Positions 14,101-26,516 of a stretch of DNA of 64,000 nt are shown piece by piece. Location of the stretch: positions 8,811,669 to 8,875,668 of the forward strand of contig OZ005701.1 of assembly GCA_963930775.1 (NCBI GenBank), given 5' to 3'. Both the position numbers and the translations under genes were made by a program. This DNA is from Cliona cf. orientalis (taxonomy: Eukaryota; Porifera; Demospongiae; Clionaida; Clionaidae). The notes beneath the pieces were generated by a model. That model made no database searches. It was not told where the DNA came from and was given only the letters and a program-made list of their open reading frames with translations. Position 1 is the stretch's first letter; every line of letters begins with the position of its first letter.

Positions 14101-17100
14101 GTTCTAGACCTTTTCGATCGGCTTGTAGTAGTAGCCACCTTGTCGTCAATTAGCTGTTTAGTTTTGTCTCCTTCACTCACTCTCTCTTTGTAAAGTCGTG
14201 CAGAGAGCTCAGGTTGACTAAGCTCCACCTCCTGTACACAAGCCACACCCATCTGATAATGTAACCACGCCCTGGCCACACCCAGCTCCTTATCAAGACA
14301 GTTGTCATCATAGTCTCCTTGCCTTAGCTGGGAGAGAGCTGATTCCAGTTCTTCGATTGCCTCCTTCGGCTGCTCCAGGATGAGAGAACACTCTGTCTTT
14401 GCCACTGCTATGCTCACCAGCACACACTGGAAATCTGCTGACTCAGCAATGCTACGGCAAGTGGACTTAGGGGAAGAAATTGGAGGTAATTTTGTCGATT
14501 TCTTTGTTTTGTGTCCAGCAGATCGAGATGAATTTTTGGATTTTGTTCTCTCCTTTCCACCACTACCAATCTCATTTCTCTTCTCCACACCTCCAGCTGT
14601 GTTCAAAGTCTCCAAAACTTTATCACACTTTTCAATTCTCTTCCTAACCATCTTCCTCAAGCTCACAAGCACGTCAGCTACTAGACGTATTCTGGCCAGA
14701 TCCACACTCGAGTCCTTCTCTAGTCCATCTCTGATTTGCATGAGTGCGACGTTACAACACTGTACCACTAGCCTGGCAGTGTGCAGTGCAGACTGAGGGT
14801 TGGCACACACCTGACACATGCAAGCCTCTGGGTGGAGCTCCATTGCAGGTAACGAAGGAGGGGAGACCCCTTTAATTATGGTGCTGCCGTCTTGGGGTAG
14901 GCTTGGGGAGGTGTGAATGTCAAGATTTGCCATCTGATCCAAAAAGCTGTCATCATCCTCAAACGACGTGTCGTAGACTATCTTCCTAACGCAGGAGGTG
15001 GAGTCACTCGCGGTAGTAGCCCCGCCTCCAACTGCTGCACTTTGACCTTGCTTCGCTGTCTGTGTTGCTAGTAGTTGCTTGCATTGAGTGTGGCACTCTA
15101 GCAGAGTGGCGGCCTGGAGGCAGTGCTGGGAGGACATGTCATACTCTCCCTTCACACTCTCTATCTCACACACCAGCAACAGAAACTCAGTGTACCTGCA
15201 GAAAATGAAAAAAAAATAATAAGGTTGATTCTGTAATGCACGTTTCATTTGAATGTTGGTAGGTTTATGCATCATTTGGCTCATTTTCAGCGGCTCCCTA
15301 TAATTATACTAGTCAAAAATTTGTATCCCTCCATGATAATTTTTTTTCACCAATGAGAGTAGGTGGAAAAATGGCAAAAAATATTCCTGGAAAAAATATT
15401 CACATGCATCTTACCATCCCGGTAGCAGTAGTCCCCTGGCCAGCATGGCTCCCTCCCTGGCATAGTGGTGGGCCTCCTTCACAATACCCTGCTCCAGGTA
15501 GAGTCGAGATACACACTTCAGCGATGACATCAGACCAATCAGAATGTCCCACGCCCCCACACTGGACGAGATGAGGAGGGATGACTCCGCCTCTCTCCCC
15601 TCGGCACTAGGGGAACCCCCACTGTCATTATCTTCACCTCTGCTCCTGTTAGAGGTCTCCAAAGTGGGCGTGTCCTCGATGTCTTCCTCGCTAAAGCCTC
15701 TGTTCAGGTCTGCCTCCACTCCAGGATTTGAGCTGGGTACGCCACCTACACAAAAAGGAAAAATTAAGACATTTTTTCGTCTTGTACAAAATGTTATAAT
15801 ACCGTAGTTAATCGAATACAACGTATGATCCAATCTAACGTAAGAAATTAGCATTTTTCGAATTCTCATAACGTGTATAATTATTATATGGAGCGATTGA
15901 CCAGAAAAACGCGTGTTTTTCACAATTGAAATTATTTTTTTTCCATACGTAGTATTAGATTAAGTACGGTAATTACACAAACTGAGGTGGGCATCCTATG
16001 GCAGAAAATAAACATGCATGATGTGCTCACTTTCACTGTTTTCCTTCTCAATCTTGACACTTCGATGATTAGCCAGTTTCTGGTAGATCTTCACTGCATC
16101 CACAGCCAGCTCCAAAGGGGTTAATCGAAATAGTGCACCATCACTCTCATTGTCACCGCCTGATTGGTCAGAACCGTTGATGACGTAATGGAGGAAGGTA
16201 TCACTGGATCTAAGGTCAAAGGTCCTCCGCTGCAGTATCTCACTGGCGAGGAGTTTGGCCTTGGCCACAAATATGAAGGTCAAAGTTGACGCCTGCTCCA
16301 GTACTGGTTCACTGAGCATGCTCAGTAGACTCTTTCTAGTATTGTCACGGTAACCACTAGCTAGCTGCATTTGAGCTGAAGCTAAATCAGCCATCATCTG
16401 CGAACACTGAATTTCTACTAGCTCCTTCCTTCCTAGGTCAGCTGAGGAGGGAAGTGGGTGTGGTTTCGGGAGAAGATGTGGGTGTGGTCCCAGCACTGAG
16501 AGGACGAGGTCGTTGTATAGGGACACGGCATTATTGTAGGACGGCAGCAGCTGGTGGGTGAGTTGAGGGGCGTGGCAGGTACAGATTGTCAATAAGACGT
16601 CCAGGCACCGCAGTGCTAGCACAGGCTGTGTATGAATATATGCAAAAATTAATATAGTATGACTCGAGCAAATTTGAGGATGGTATACATGAACAATATG
16701 CAGTCCCCCCAAAGAGAAGTAACTTTCTATTGCACATACCTGTGAGTGAGCGAGGCATAGTGTTGCTGTGAGGTGGAGGGAGTGGAGCATGCTCAATGCA
16801 TCGTGATAAACCTCAGACATCTATAAGGGAGAAAAAAAACATGACTTGACTAAAATAATATGAATTATCTTACTCACTGGAAGATTGGAAGTTGATGCGT
16901 TCTCTCTCATCAATTCCCAGTTCTCTACAGCACTGAATAAACACTGGATGATGTCATCTGACATCATCAGTGACTGCTCGCTAGCCGTCAGATTTAACTC
17001 AATTTTCTTTTCGTGATCTTTACTCTCAGCTGACACTTCAGTGACACCACTAACACTCACTGAGCTGAAAGACAGAGCATTCATTGATCTAACCTCTCCA

Positions 17101-20100
17101 TAGGAAGGCTATCAAATAATGTTACAACACTCATTGGCAGCACTATCAATCCCATTTGAAAATTGCCTATTAAACCCTCGCGTGTAAGTGGGCTCACATT
17201 GATGATTGCATGCAAGGGGGGACCCTTACATGTAAGTGGGCTCACATTGTCGATTGCATGCAAGGGGGGACCCTTACGCGTAAGTGGGCTCACATTGATG
17301 ACTGCATGCAAGGGGGTACCCTTACGAGTAAGTGGGCTCACATTGTCGATTGCATGCAAGGGGGGACCCTTACGCGTAAGTGGGCTCACATTGATGACTG
17401 CATGCAAGGGGGGACCCTTAAGTGTAAGTGGGCTCACATTGATGACTGCATGCAAGGGGGGACCCTTATGGCTCACACTGTCAGTTACATGCAAGGGGGG
17501 ATCCTTACATATAAGTGGGCTCACATTGATGACTGCATGCAAGGGGGGACCCTTACGCGTAAGTGGGCTCACATTGTCGATTACATGCAAGGGGGGACCC
17601 TTATGGCTCACACTGTCAGTTACATGCAAGGGGGGACCCTTACGTGTAAGTGGGCTCACATTGATGACTGCATGCAAGGGGGGACCCTTAAGTGTAAGTG
17701 GGCTCACATTGATGACTGCATGCAAGGGGGGACCCTTACGCGTAAGTGGGCTCACATTGTCGATTGCATGCAAGGGGGACCCTTATGGCACACACTGTCA
17801 GTTACATGCAAGTGTAAGTGGGCTCACATTGATGACTGCATGCAAGGGGGGACCCTTACGCGTAAGTGGGCTCACATTGTCGATTGCATGCAAGGGGGGA
17901 CCCTTATGACTCACACTGTCAGTTACATGCAAGGGGGGACCCTTACGTGTAAGTGGGCTCACATTGATGACTGCATGCAAGGGGGGACCCTTACGTGTAA
18001 GTGGGCTCACATTATCGATTGCATGCAAGGGGGGACCCTTACATGTAAGTGGGCTTACACTATCAATTTCAACTTACCCAATATTCTGTTCCAAGGTGCA
18101 GAGAGCCTTCCATAGGTGTGCGGTGGCGAGGTGCTGGTGTGCATGTGTGAGGGTGTGAGTGTGTGACGGTGGGAGGCTGGTGACCAGCGGCTCCAATAAA
18201 GCCACCGCATCGTCCAGCAGAGCCAAGGGAGCCTCGCAGGGGGCGTGGCTACACGTGGCGTAGGCATGGCAGCTCCGACATAGGGTTGATAGTTGTGTGG
18301 AAAGCCTTGCTGTGTGAAGGATGGAGGAGTGCGAGTCAGTCTGAGAGTGAAGAGTTAGCAGCTCCTTCACAACTGTCACTTCACACGAATGAGTGTCATA
18401 GCTGAGTGTATGTATGTGGTAATAGTAGTAATTATTATGGGTATCTTAATCTCAATTTCAGATTACCTTTGACTTTGGTACATGTTGAGCTCAGCTTCCA
18501 GGTAGAGTACTTTGACCTCCTCTGAAACCCCACCCACTTTTCTCAGCGCTGTAGCCAAGCTCCTCCCACTGCCAGCCGAACCCCCTTCCTCCGATGAAAA
18601 TAGGTTAGATTCGTTCACCAAATGTCGCTTAACACGCACCCACTGTCCCACCAGTAGAGATATGGTCTCCTGTTCTGCGATCTGATTGGCCGGCAATGAT
18701 GTAATAACCTTCTCAACGGTTGCCATGGCATCAAGGTAGTCGGCATTCTGACAGTACACGCTGCACAAGTACATAAACCTCTCTAGTAGCCGCGCCTCTC
18801 TCGATCTTGACCTTTGAACTTCCTCGGAGGGGGATCCCCCCGTCTTGCACCATGTTGTGAGCTCGTGGCAGGAGAGCTCCAGCACTTGGGTGGCTTCGGT
18901 CAGGAGGTCACAGGTGCAGAGGGCCTGGCCCAGGCGATGGGCGTCATTGGCCACCCACTTTCGCTCAGACACAGAGAGAACATCCGAACCAGCCTAAAGA
19001 GGAAAACTCAAAAAATAAATTATCTTTTAAAATTCCAATAATGTTCTATGTCACCTTATTGATTATCTGCTGTGAGCTTTTAATGAGTGGTATGCAGCAT
19101 TCAGCCAGCTCCTGCTTTGGGTGGGGAGTGGGTGTGGTCTCCAGAGAGGTCAAGAGGTCAGAGGTGGAGCTGCGGAAGACCTCAATGTCGTCTTCACAGA
19201 GCAGATCGACTAAAGCATCAGCCAACAGGCTCAGTAGCACCAGCTGGTTCTGACGAATTGAGAACTCCCTTTGAGCAAGTGAAGATGCTGAAAGAATCTG
19301 CAAATAATTATAGTCAATAATGGGGGGGGGGAGGAAGGGGGCTGGAGGTACCTTTAGCATGACCTCGAGAAAGCTGACTGAGCTGAGAATGAATGATTTG
19401 AAGCTTTGAAAAGCATTCCTTGGTACAAACATGACATCATTTGAGGCCCCACCCTCCTCTCTCTCGGTCGCTCCCCGACACGTCTCCCTTCTCCTCCGAA
19501 GGCAACTGAACACCAACTCCAGCGACTCAGCCAACCAGTGGACAGCCTCGTGGTTGTCATGGTGATGCTCGGAAGAGATGACATCGTCCAAGCTGTCGGT
19601 TAGTATGTTGAGATAAAGGAGGGACTGATCCAGAAAGCTAAGAGGAGAGAGAGAGAAATTCATTAGCATTCTATTTCTATTATTTTTGTACTCACTTGTT
19701 TCCCTCTTCTTCTCTGATGGCATTCCACAGCTGTAGGCAGTTGGCCTGCGCTTGAACGATCACATGACCATCTTCACCACACCCCTCTCCGTGCTTGGCA
19801 CAAAGGTCAAGGGTCATGCTAAGCCTCTCCCTCCCCTCGTTACGAAGGGGCATGCCCTTCAAGCAGAGCGTGGCACAATGGAGCAGGTAGCCCACACCAG
19901 CAGTGAAGTCCCTACAGCAGAGAGAGGGCTGGACTATGGAAGACACGTGGCAGCTACCCTCCAGGGTAGAATGAAATTCCATCACTGTATTGAGGACATC
20001 AGACATAGTGGCTGCACTCTCCTTGCTATATTTGTTGCTCTTGGCTTTCAATTTCGAATTAGAATCACTGTTGTGTTGTTGACTGGAGCCACTCAAGGGG

Positions 20101-20829
20101 GTAGTACAGGCTCTTCGGTATCTCAGGTCTACTTTCATTGCACTCTTGAACGTTGCACCGATTTCAAATTTCCCCGATGAGATTAAGCTTTCCAGAGCAA
20201 CCATCCGCAGGTTGAGGCATAGTTTAGCCACACCCACTTCCTGTCTCTGGTCCAACTGCAGTGCAGTCTTCCATAGAATGTCGTAGACTAGCTTGTGAAG
20301 ATTGATAATTTCAGACGACTTTTTTTCCTTATTTGGTTCAACATGGTTCAGCCTGTCCGTCAGTACACGACAAACCCTCAGCCCAACCTCAAGGGGCTGT
20401 AGAGAAGTGCTGACATCAGCAGAAGATAGATTAAACTTGGCAAAGTGGAGTAGTATCTTCTCAAAGCTGAGGTGAGGTGCCTTGGAGGAGCTGCCACTGC
20501 AGACAAGTAGGCTGTCCATGCACAGGGTGGACAGCTGGACAAGGGACTCTGTCTCTCTCTCATTTTTCCTCTGTAGCTGCTCAATGCAGAATTTAAACAA
20601 CTTGAGGGAGAACAGCTCTAGTTTTTCAAACTCCAAGGCGCCGCCATTTTGCTTCTTTTTGCAGAGCACGGGAGAGAGATACGTCTGTGTGGGGGAGAGA
20701 GAATGTACCAAATTATTCAAAACTACATGCAAGGTATGGAATTATTTTCACTACCTTGACGTCCTTGGAGACACTTTCAAAGCTTTCTGACCGCTTCTTC
20801 AATACGCTCAGTATCCTTTCGCCCTCCAT
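11154..20829 (-). CDS. ESPL1: Separase (sister-chromatid separating cysteine protease)
   Basis: About 16 exons on the minus strand run from ATG 20829 to the stop at 11154: 20829-20755, 20684-19696, 19637-19352, 19297-19055, 18993-18467, 18401-18078, 17064-16878, 16820-16740, 16625-16031, 15745-15415, 15195-13750, 13614-13131, 12944-12735, 12397-12201, 11640-11479 and 11370-11154. The sum is about 2,115 residues, matching human separase (2,120). The last three exons hold the C50 protease domain: SAYYILNPHGDLKNTE, GWSGVIGSPPS, then DLYVYCGHSVGRFL with the catalytic His, LLAGCSSGRLNVSG with the catalytic Cys, and LMAGCPALVGCLWDVTD. The N-terminal two thirds are helical repeats of low conservation. 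Separase cleaves the cohesin kleisin at anaphase and is held by securin. Introns carry MITEs and a large minisatellite. Confidence 0.95.
11670..12150. mobile_element. MITE-like element (TACCGTA group, family B), split by a later insertion
   Basis: The left end TACGTAGATCAGGAAATTTTC resembles the left end of the intact element at 62428, and the right end finishes TACGGTA. The middle is A/T-rich with repeated GAAAATT motifs. The element lies in a separase intron between the last two catalytic-domain introns. It is interrupted at 11758-12055 by an unrelated sequence, so it is older than that insertion. Confidence 0.55.
11758..12055. mobile_element. Possible old solo LTR nested inside a MITE
   Basis: About 298 bp unlike the surrounding MITE is flanked by the 5-bp direct repeat TGTAT (11753-11757 and 12056-12060). 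Near its left edge the sequence reads TGTTAGTAATAC and near its right edge GTTACA, and it contains an AATAAA signal near 11970. This size and layout fit a solo LTR fossil, but a SINE or other insertion is not excluded. It carries no coding sequence. Confidence 0.35.
12498..12695. mobile_element. MITE family A copy 1 (separase intron)
   Basis: About 198 bp starting TACCGTATAGCAGG and ending CCGGCTATACGGTA, an inverted terminal repeat. Inside, repeated short motifs (ACCGCCAAATT, AATCCGCCAAAATT) are arranged as a long imperfect palindrome. There is no open frame. It is one of four copies in the window. Confidence 0.85.
15800..15971. mobile_element. MITE family C copy 1 (separase intron)
   Basis: About 172 bp with ends TACCGTAGTTAATCGAATAC and GTATTAGATTAAGTACGGTA, which are imperfect inverted repeats. 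The interior is AT-rich and non-coding. A reversed copy lies at 48995-49135. Confidence 0.75.
17170..18058. repeat. 48-bp minisatellite filling a separase intron
   Basis: Roughly 18 tandem copies of a 48-bp unit: GTAAGTGGGCTCACATT, then GTCGATT or GATGACT, GCATGCAAGGGGGGACCC and TTACGC. Two main variants alternate, and a shorter variant (ATGGCTCACACTGTCAGTTA) recurs, suggesting higher-order duplication. The array occupies nearly all of the intron between separase exons at 18078 and 17064. The junctions contain the palindrome CTTACGCGTAAG. Because 48 is divisible by three, long open frames persist on both strands. They are repeats, not genes. Confidence 0.95.
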
Positions 20830-21716
20830 GGCTTTGTTGCTGGTTGGCTTCCAAGTGCAGACTGTTTTCCAAGTCGCCGAGTATTCCTATTTAAAGCGCA
20901 GGTAGTTTCCCGCCAAAAATTAATTTGGTCTCGTCTCGTTCCAAGACCACATTGGATGGGATATGGGAATGAGACTAGCCAAATGTGTTGGTAAAGGTCG
21001 TCGAAGCTATCAAGTGATTCACTGTAACGCCACACATTTAATATTTAGGGTCAAGATGTGTACGTAACAGTACGTGTGAACGCCACGCTTGGAGAAATCT
21101 CTAAATTAGTACTGGCAACAAATAGCAGGGGCATGCCGCAATACTCCCCCCTTAGTATCGGCAACAAATGGCGGGGGCACGCCACAATACTCTCTCCTTA
21201 GTATCGGCAACAAATGGCGGGGGCACGCCACAATACTCCCCCCTTAGTATCGGCAACAAATGGCGGGGGCACGCCACAATACTCCCCCCTTAGTATCGGC
21301 AACAAATGGCGGGGGCACGCCACAATACTCCCCCCTTAGTACTGGCGACAATGGCGGGGGCATGCCCCAATACTGCAGTGGTAGTTCTAATATTGACTCG
21401 GAACCAACAGGATACAAGGGTTTTTTTTTATCAATGACAACACAAAAAGCAACAAAAATGAGTGCGATTCTTAAGAGATAAAGTGACAGCATCATAATAA
21501 TATAATTATAAACACAATACAAGGATTGGCCAGCACGGAAGGCATGTGTTATGAGGTATAATAATTAGGAGAGGATGTTGTCTTAATTATTGCCAAAATT
21601 ACAAAATCAATTTTTAGCAAGGTATGTGCAATACACATGAGCCACATACCATGACAAGGATAGTCCATAATTGGATGTCTTGGGTGACAAGAATTCATTT
21701 TTTTTGAGAAATTGAG
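20830..21716. other. Spacer between separase start and KANSL1 stop
   Basis: The separase promoter should lie near 20830-21050. A 46-bp minisatellite follows (21106-21381). The remaining 21382-21716 is AT-rich sequence with no recognisable gene, presumably the KANSL1 3' UTR region on the minus strand. Confidence 0.6.
21106..21381. repeat. 46-bp minisatellite (six copies)
   Basis: Six tandem units with a steady 46-bp period (TTAGTATCGGCAACAAATGG, CGGGGGCACGCCACAATACT, CCCCCC). The outer copies are more diverged (TTAGTACTGGC at both ends) than the central ones, which is typical of array growth from the middle. Confidence 0.93.
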
Positions 21717-24700
21717 CTAAACTGTTCGTTTGCTGAGCCTCAGCACAAGGCTGGGAAAATGAGCCTTGGTTTGAGTGAATTGAGTATTGTTGTAGTGGAC
21801 GGTCCACTCTGCTGGACTAATTGCAGGGGTATCCTCGCTAGGGATTGAGGTGGGGCTAGAGAGGGGCGTGGCAGCCGCTGTCGATGTGGTACTAGGTGTG
21901 CGAGATGGTTTGAAATCGGTGGGTGTGGTCGAGCGTGTCTCCATGGGAGATGGAGATGGCGTGACTGGCACCAACTTTGGAGGCGGTGGGACGTTTGTCA
22001 ATGCGTCAAAATTCTGCTCATCCAAGGGGAATTCCCTTGGATTCCACGGTAGAATCTCCCTCCTTAGTGAAGCCAGTTCCACTTCGCTAGGTGTGGGGCT
22101 CACAAGTACTCGTTTCTGCTTACCCTTGCCGTTTGTACTAGCCACGGTTGAGGCTAGGGGGTGGGGGCTGGACGCTCGAGCAGCTGCTGTGCTAGCATCA
22201 GGAGTCGACGCAAGGCTCTGGGGTCTAGTACGCTTCCTACTCCCACCTGATATGAAATTAAGAAACTTCTGTTTCTCGATAGCCTCACATTTGTCGTGTC
22301 TGCGACTGTAAGCTGTGTCGCTAGTATCCTCTTCTCCACTATCCAGCGGAGGGGTGTGGCTAGTGGGTGGAGCTTCGGCTGGTGGAAGATTTGCCAACTT
22401 TGCCAGACACTCTTCATCATTTTTCACCTCCTTAGCAACAGCAGCAGCAGCAGCGGGTTGAGGTGGCAGTGGCTGGTGGTCACACTTTTCCTCTCTCTCT
22501 TGGATATCTCCAGTTGGCTCATTCACTGCACTAGAATCGGACGCTGTTCCACCGCCATGCACCTCTCTCCAGCTAGGAGTGATGATCTCCTTGTATTCCA
22601 ACTTCTCCACTCTATTGGGGGGGGGGGGGGGGAGAGATAAAAGATGAGAATGAATAGGCAATTGTACACTTGAAACATCGCAAAGAATAGGGCGAGCCAC
22701 TTTATGAATAAGCCAACATCTATACTGATACCTGATCTATTAGGATACACCCCATTTTGGCGCTGAAATGTACGAAACGTTTGTTTAGCAATCGTCAAAA
22801 TAGTGAAACAGCCACTGAAACTACACTATCGACCCATAGGAACACACTAATACAACTCTGCACACAAAATACATAAATACACACACATCGACGTACCAGA
22901 TACACACACACATGCATACCTGGTGGTGGCGGCCATGGAGTAGGGGATGACAATATTATCAATATCAAATGAAGGGGTTGAGCTCATTAGCCTCTTTTTC
23001 TTGGGGACGTGGTAAGTGGGCGTGTTCAGGGTGGGAGTGTGTGGGCGGTAGCTGCCAGGGGACCACGGACCGGGAGTGTCACATGATGAAGACTGGTGCA
23101 CCAGAGACGGACGCTTTCGAGATGTACCTGGTGAAATAGACAGATTTAAATTTATTTTTAAATATGGGAAGAGCCATGATATAATTAGCTAGCAGAAACA
23201 TGCATAGTATCAAGTCTTGATTGCTGACCTTTGACCCTGTCCGATGATGCAGAGAGCGGTGTTCCTATGGGGCTAGGGCTCTCGGAGAAGGATGAAGAGG
23301 CGTGGTCACGATGGGTTCGCGGGGTCACCAGTACACTGCTGCCGCTACGAGGCGTGGAGATATGAGGCAACTTGGCAGCTGCCTTGCGCCTGAGAGAGAG
23401 ACACACACACAAACACAAAAAAATAGCAAAAGTATATAAAAATTTCAAAAATTCACCTTCTATACAATACCAAGAGTACACGATACTATCGATTTACAAC
23501 AAAAATTCAAGACACAAGACACCAATAGTACAGCAAGCAAGGTGCTTCCATCTTATTAAAACATAAAACATGACAATACTAATTGCATATCAGGCCGTGA
23601 ATAACCAGCCAAGCTTAAAAGCATAAGAAAGCAGGTACCACCTGCACACTAGCTAGCTGAGTGTTGATGTTCACATACAAAAATAAGCACCAGTGTGTCA
23701 TACAGTACCTTTTATTGAGGGGCAGCTGGGCATAGGAGTGCTCTGACAACACCCTCTGAACTGCAGCGTCCAATAGCATTCGAGAGGGAAGCTCTGTATA
23801 TACATGTGAATGTGAATGTGCAAGTGTGTATGGTTGAGGAGATAAAAATTGATTATTAGAGCTCAATATAGAGTGCCCTATACACGTGTGCACACAGGCA
23901 TACAATATTCTGCGGATTACTACACTTTGGTAAAGCATGCCTACTGCATGTGTATAGACGGAGTGCAGTGGTGTACAGGTAATATAAATTATTATACAGA
24001 GACTGTCAGTCTCAGTTAGAGTAGGGTAGTTTATTATGATACACACTAACAAATTAGGCTGGGAGGAAGAAAGATTTAGGGCCAAGGTCAGACATAAACA
24101 AAGAAATAGCTGAGGAAGTGGCAAGTCGACCGGCCATGACCATTCACCATACCAACACATACGCACTAGAATAATAAACACTCTACGTAAGCAGAAAAGC
24201 TAAGAAGCCAAAAAGCTTAACATAGCTGTTCCATATTAGAGGAATAATGACTTACCATGTGGTAGTGATAGCAGTGGGTGTGGGGTGGGGTCAACTCTGC
24301 TGATGACATCACTCTTACGTCGTTGGTGCCTTCTCACAATCCTTCGATGAACTTTTCTCTCAAGAGCTCTGCAAAAAAAGTCAACCAAATGAATGATACA
24401 CACAAAATTACATATACACATGCTAATACTCAAATAGGTAACCTAAATACTACACTAAGATGTCTTGCAAGTGTTTCAAGGGGATTTTCTACAAATTGCT
24501 TCTGTTCACCAATTTCAAGGGGTATTGGCTCTCTCTTTGGCTTTTGGCTTGGACCACAATATTCGCCAGCTCCTTCCCCACACACACACACACACTCTCA
24601 AGTACACAACTGCCAACCATGCAGGACATTTCCTGACCTAAAATATGGTAAGCTAGCAAGATAGTCATGTAGGGAGAGGGGGAAGCTCTGATAACAACAT

Positions 24701-25082
24701 TACTGGCAGCCACTGGAGGCAAGTTTGGCCCATTCATTCACTACCTCACAATGGCTACTCTCAGACTATTAAGTACTTATGTGTGTGTACCTGGTTCTGG
24801 CAGCACTGCAGCCAGTGTCATCAAGAAAGAGAAAGTTTCTACCAAGAGGAGAGGGAGAGAGAAGGTCCTTCACCTAAAATTAGGAGTGTGTGTGTGTGTG
24901 TGTGTCACATAAGGTTACAGTTGCACCTATGATAGTTGCACTGCATATTGGGCCATAGTTGCTGTTTAGGCAATAGTAAGGGCTCATTGCTCAAACATGA
25001 ATAGTCAATATCCTATGAATGAGCACTCACTATGACTGCACATCCAACAACATTGCATCAGCACAAGGTTACTCAATATCCA

Positions 25083-25168
<86 letters not shown>

Positions 25169-25640
25169 TTCTTTTCTCACACATACACATGAATAGAGTA
25201 CATACCTGTAACTTGGCCCCAATGTTGGCATCAGAGAGCAGTAGCTGTGGATAGTACTGAGCATGTGCCATGGACGCAGCATTCGACCCAGCACTCGCAG
25301 TATGATTGTTAGTCAGCCCATTACTCGATTTAGTGGTCGACGCCTTCCCCACCCCTTTCTGGTGAAGAGTGGACAAAATTGCAGGGGATGACCCATTTCC
25401 CGGTGATGTCTTGTGCAGCTGTTCCAATAGGGAGGGGTTGGAGAGGGCCAGCCATGACGGTTGGTGGGAGGGTTCGGGACGAGCAAACGAGAACCTCTCC
25501 TTGCTGGGTCGACGCTGGATTTCATGCTCCAAGTGACACAGCTCTTTGTTGAGGGTCGTCAGCCGATGATGAAGCCACGCCCACCGGGAACCAATTAACG
25601 AACGGGTACGCTCCCAACTCTGTTTACAAGATTCCCTTCT

Positions 25641-25692
<52 letters not shown>

Positions 25693-26485
25693 GGAGAGAT
25701 TGTAATGTCAATAATTATGAATTTCATTTTGGCTGTCCCCTCAGCACAGCAAATACCTATACCCCCTTATGATGTAATACCCAATTTGATGCCCCCCTCA
25801 CACCACATGAAAAGAACCAGCATATACAATTATTAGACAAACACACAATTACTCAAAAAACACCAGCTACAATGTCATGAATAGAGTTCTATATGTAAAG
25901 CACCCTATGATGGTGGGTTGCTAGGCCACCGCAAATAAGCTCTACATCCACACCAGTACTTCAATATATTCATAGGCAAACAATGATGCCATGAACACTA
26001 TAGTATACATATCCACCCCCTACCCACCCACCACCCCAATTGCTTGGCAGCTCAAGGCTCACTAATGGCTACATACCATCATACAGAGCCACATGACCAA
26101 CAAAATTTACTACCTTAGCATAATACTCTGTCAGAGTACACCCTGTTAGCTAGCTCACCTCTGGGTATATATACATAGGGAAGATGTATAGGGGATTGAT
26201 ATTCATCTCTGAGGAAGCCAAAACAATACCTGACACTATCCACCTTGAAAGAAAAGCATCAGCCACCATTGCTTTTGGATTGGTATACAAGTAGACATGT
26301 ACACACACACACACACACACACACACAGGTAGCTAGCTATGCTCTAATGTTATGCATACTGAGAATAGTGTATTGTATGTGTATTGGGAACTAGGCCAGG
26401 CCATGCGCAGTCAGCCAGGGCCACACTAAATAGAGATAAAGCTTATCAGTAAATACCACATCATTTGGTTGAACTCTCTCTCTCA

Positions 26486-26516
<31 letters not shown>

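Noticed and set aside
17163-18115. Long open frames on both strands (up to about 300 residues) with 16-residue repeats such as CKWAHIDDCMQGGTLT
   Set aside because: They arise because the 48-bp minisatellite unit is divisible by three and lacks stops. They lie wholly inside a separase intron with clear splice sites on either side.
25005-25205. Open frame continuing from the KANSL1 exon into an Arg/Glu repeat
   Set aside because: The exon ends at a good donor (25205); the RERERE extension is the translated GA microsatellite of the intron.
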